Positions 5,701 through 5,993 of a DNA stretch of 5,993 nt are shown here, in pieces. Source of the stretch: an uncultured Brevundimonas sp. (GTDB taxonomy: Bacteria; Pseudomonadota; Alphaproteobacteria; Caulobacterales; Caulobacteraceae); NCBI GenBank assembly GCA_946885435.1, contig CAMPGL010000130.1:1-5993 (forward strand). Direction: 5' to 3'. The stretch's first letter is position 1. Each line of letters opens with the position of its first letter. The notes beneath the pieces were generated by a model. It did not search any database and was not told the DNA's origin. It saw only the letters and a program-made list of their open reading frames with translations. The translations under genes and the position numbers were made by a program.

Positions 5701-5993
5701 ATGACGGAGGAGACCCCGAACCCGCTGAAGGCCGCCGACCTGATCCGCGACGAGGCGCGCCGCGCGCCCGACGGGCCGGGCGTGTACCGGATGTACGGGG
5801 CCGAGGGCGACTGCCTCTACGTCGGCAAGGCCAAGAGCCTGAAGAAGCGCGTCATGCAGTACGCGCAGGGCCGCTTCCACACCCAGCGCATCGCCCACAT
5901 GGTGGCGCTTACGCGCGCCATGGAGTTCGTCTCGACGAAGACCGAGACCGAGGCCCTGCTGCTCGAAAGCAACTTCATCAAGAAGCTGAAGCC
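5701..5993 (+). CDS. uvrC: UvrC excinuclease subunit, N-terminal part (cut by window edge)
   Basis: Endonuclease subunit of the UvrABC nucleotide excision repair system; with UvrB it cuts the damaged strand on both sides of a lesion. Only the first 97 codons are present and the frame is open at the right edge. The GIY-YIG nuclease domain, which makes the 3' incision, is clear: GVY (27-29), YVG (40-42) followed by KAKSLKKRV with the expected catalytic Arg50, and TETEALLLESNFIKKLKP (81 onward), whose Glu89 is the probable metal ligand. The UVR, RNase H-like and HhH domains are outside. An in-frame TAG at 5692-5694 and the distance to the GVY motif make the ATG at 5701 the only sensible start, even though its ribosome-binding site is weak. 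It follows the YdcZ-type gene by 16 nt. I see no alphaproteobacterial LexA box (GTTC-N7-GTTC) directly upstream. Confidence 0.96.
   Translation, partial: MTEETPNPLKAADLIRDEARRAPDGPGVYRMYGAEGDCLYVGKAKSLKKRVMQYAQGRFHTQRIAHMVALTRAMEFVSTKTETEALLLESNFIKKLK

Overview
The window is very GC-rich (roughly 70%) ordinary chromosomal DNA. Every gene I trust uses strongly G/C-biased third codon positions. The mixture of genes suggests an alphaproteobacterium, most likely a member of the Caulobacterales such as a Brevundimonas or Caulobacter relative: a DUF3828-like exported protein with a DPFCDCQD motif, an S46 peptidase of the DNFNFPRF type, a Tat-exported dienelactone hydrolase, a YdcZ-type small transporter and uvrC. 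That taxonomic assignment is inferred from family resemblance, not from a search.

Layout. At the left edge, on the minus strand, lies the N-terminal 267 codons of isoleucyl-tRNA synthetase (ileS), running off the window at base 1. A 230-bp divergent intergenic region (804-1033) with several palindromes and short repeats separates it from a rightward run of three genes. These are a DUF3828-like exported protein (1034-1603), an S46 serine peptidase (1645-3711) and a Tat-signal dienelactone hydrolase family protein (3794-4678). The gaps of 41 and 82 nt and the shared direction make an operon plausible. A small secreted protein of unknown function (5118 to 4675, minus strand) converges on the hydrolase, and the two stop codons share one CTAG. 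A 122-bp divergent gap then leads to a YdcZ/DUF606-type membrane protein (5241-5684), followed after 16 nt by the start of uvrC (5701 to the right edge).

How they may work together. ileS and uvrC are housekeeping genes at the two edges. The genes between them mostly encode predicted envelope or periplasmic proteins: a dipeptidyl-peptidase-like enzyme, a Tat-exported alpha/beta hydrolase and two small exported proteins of unknown role. This looks like a small nutrient-scavenging or envelope-maintenance neighbourhood, but no pathway can be named from sequence alone. I see no mobile elements, CRISPR arrays, tRNA or rRNA genes, and no convincing new system. The points most worth a second look are a hairpin that would mask the ribosome-binding site of the S46 gene, and the unusual residues of that peptidase at its specificity position and around its catalytic Asp.
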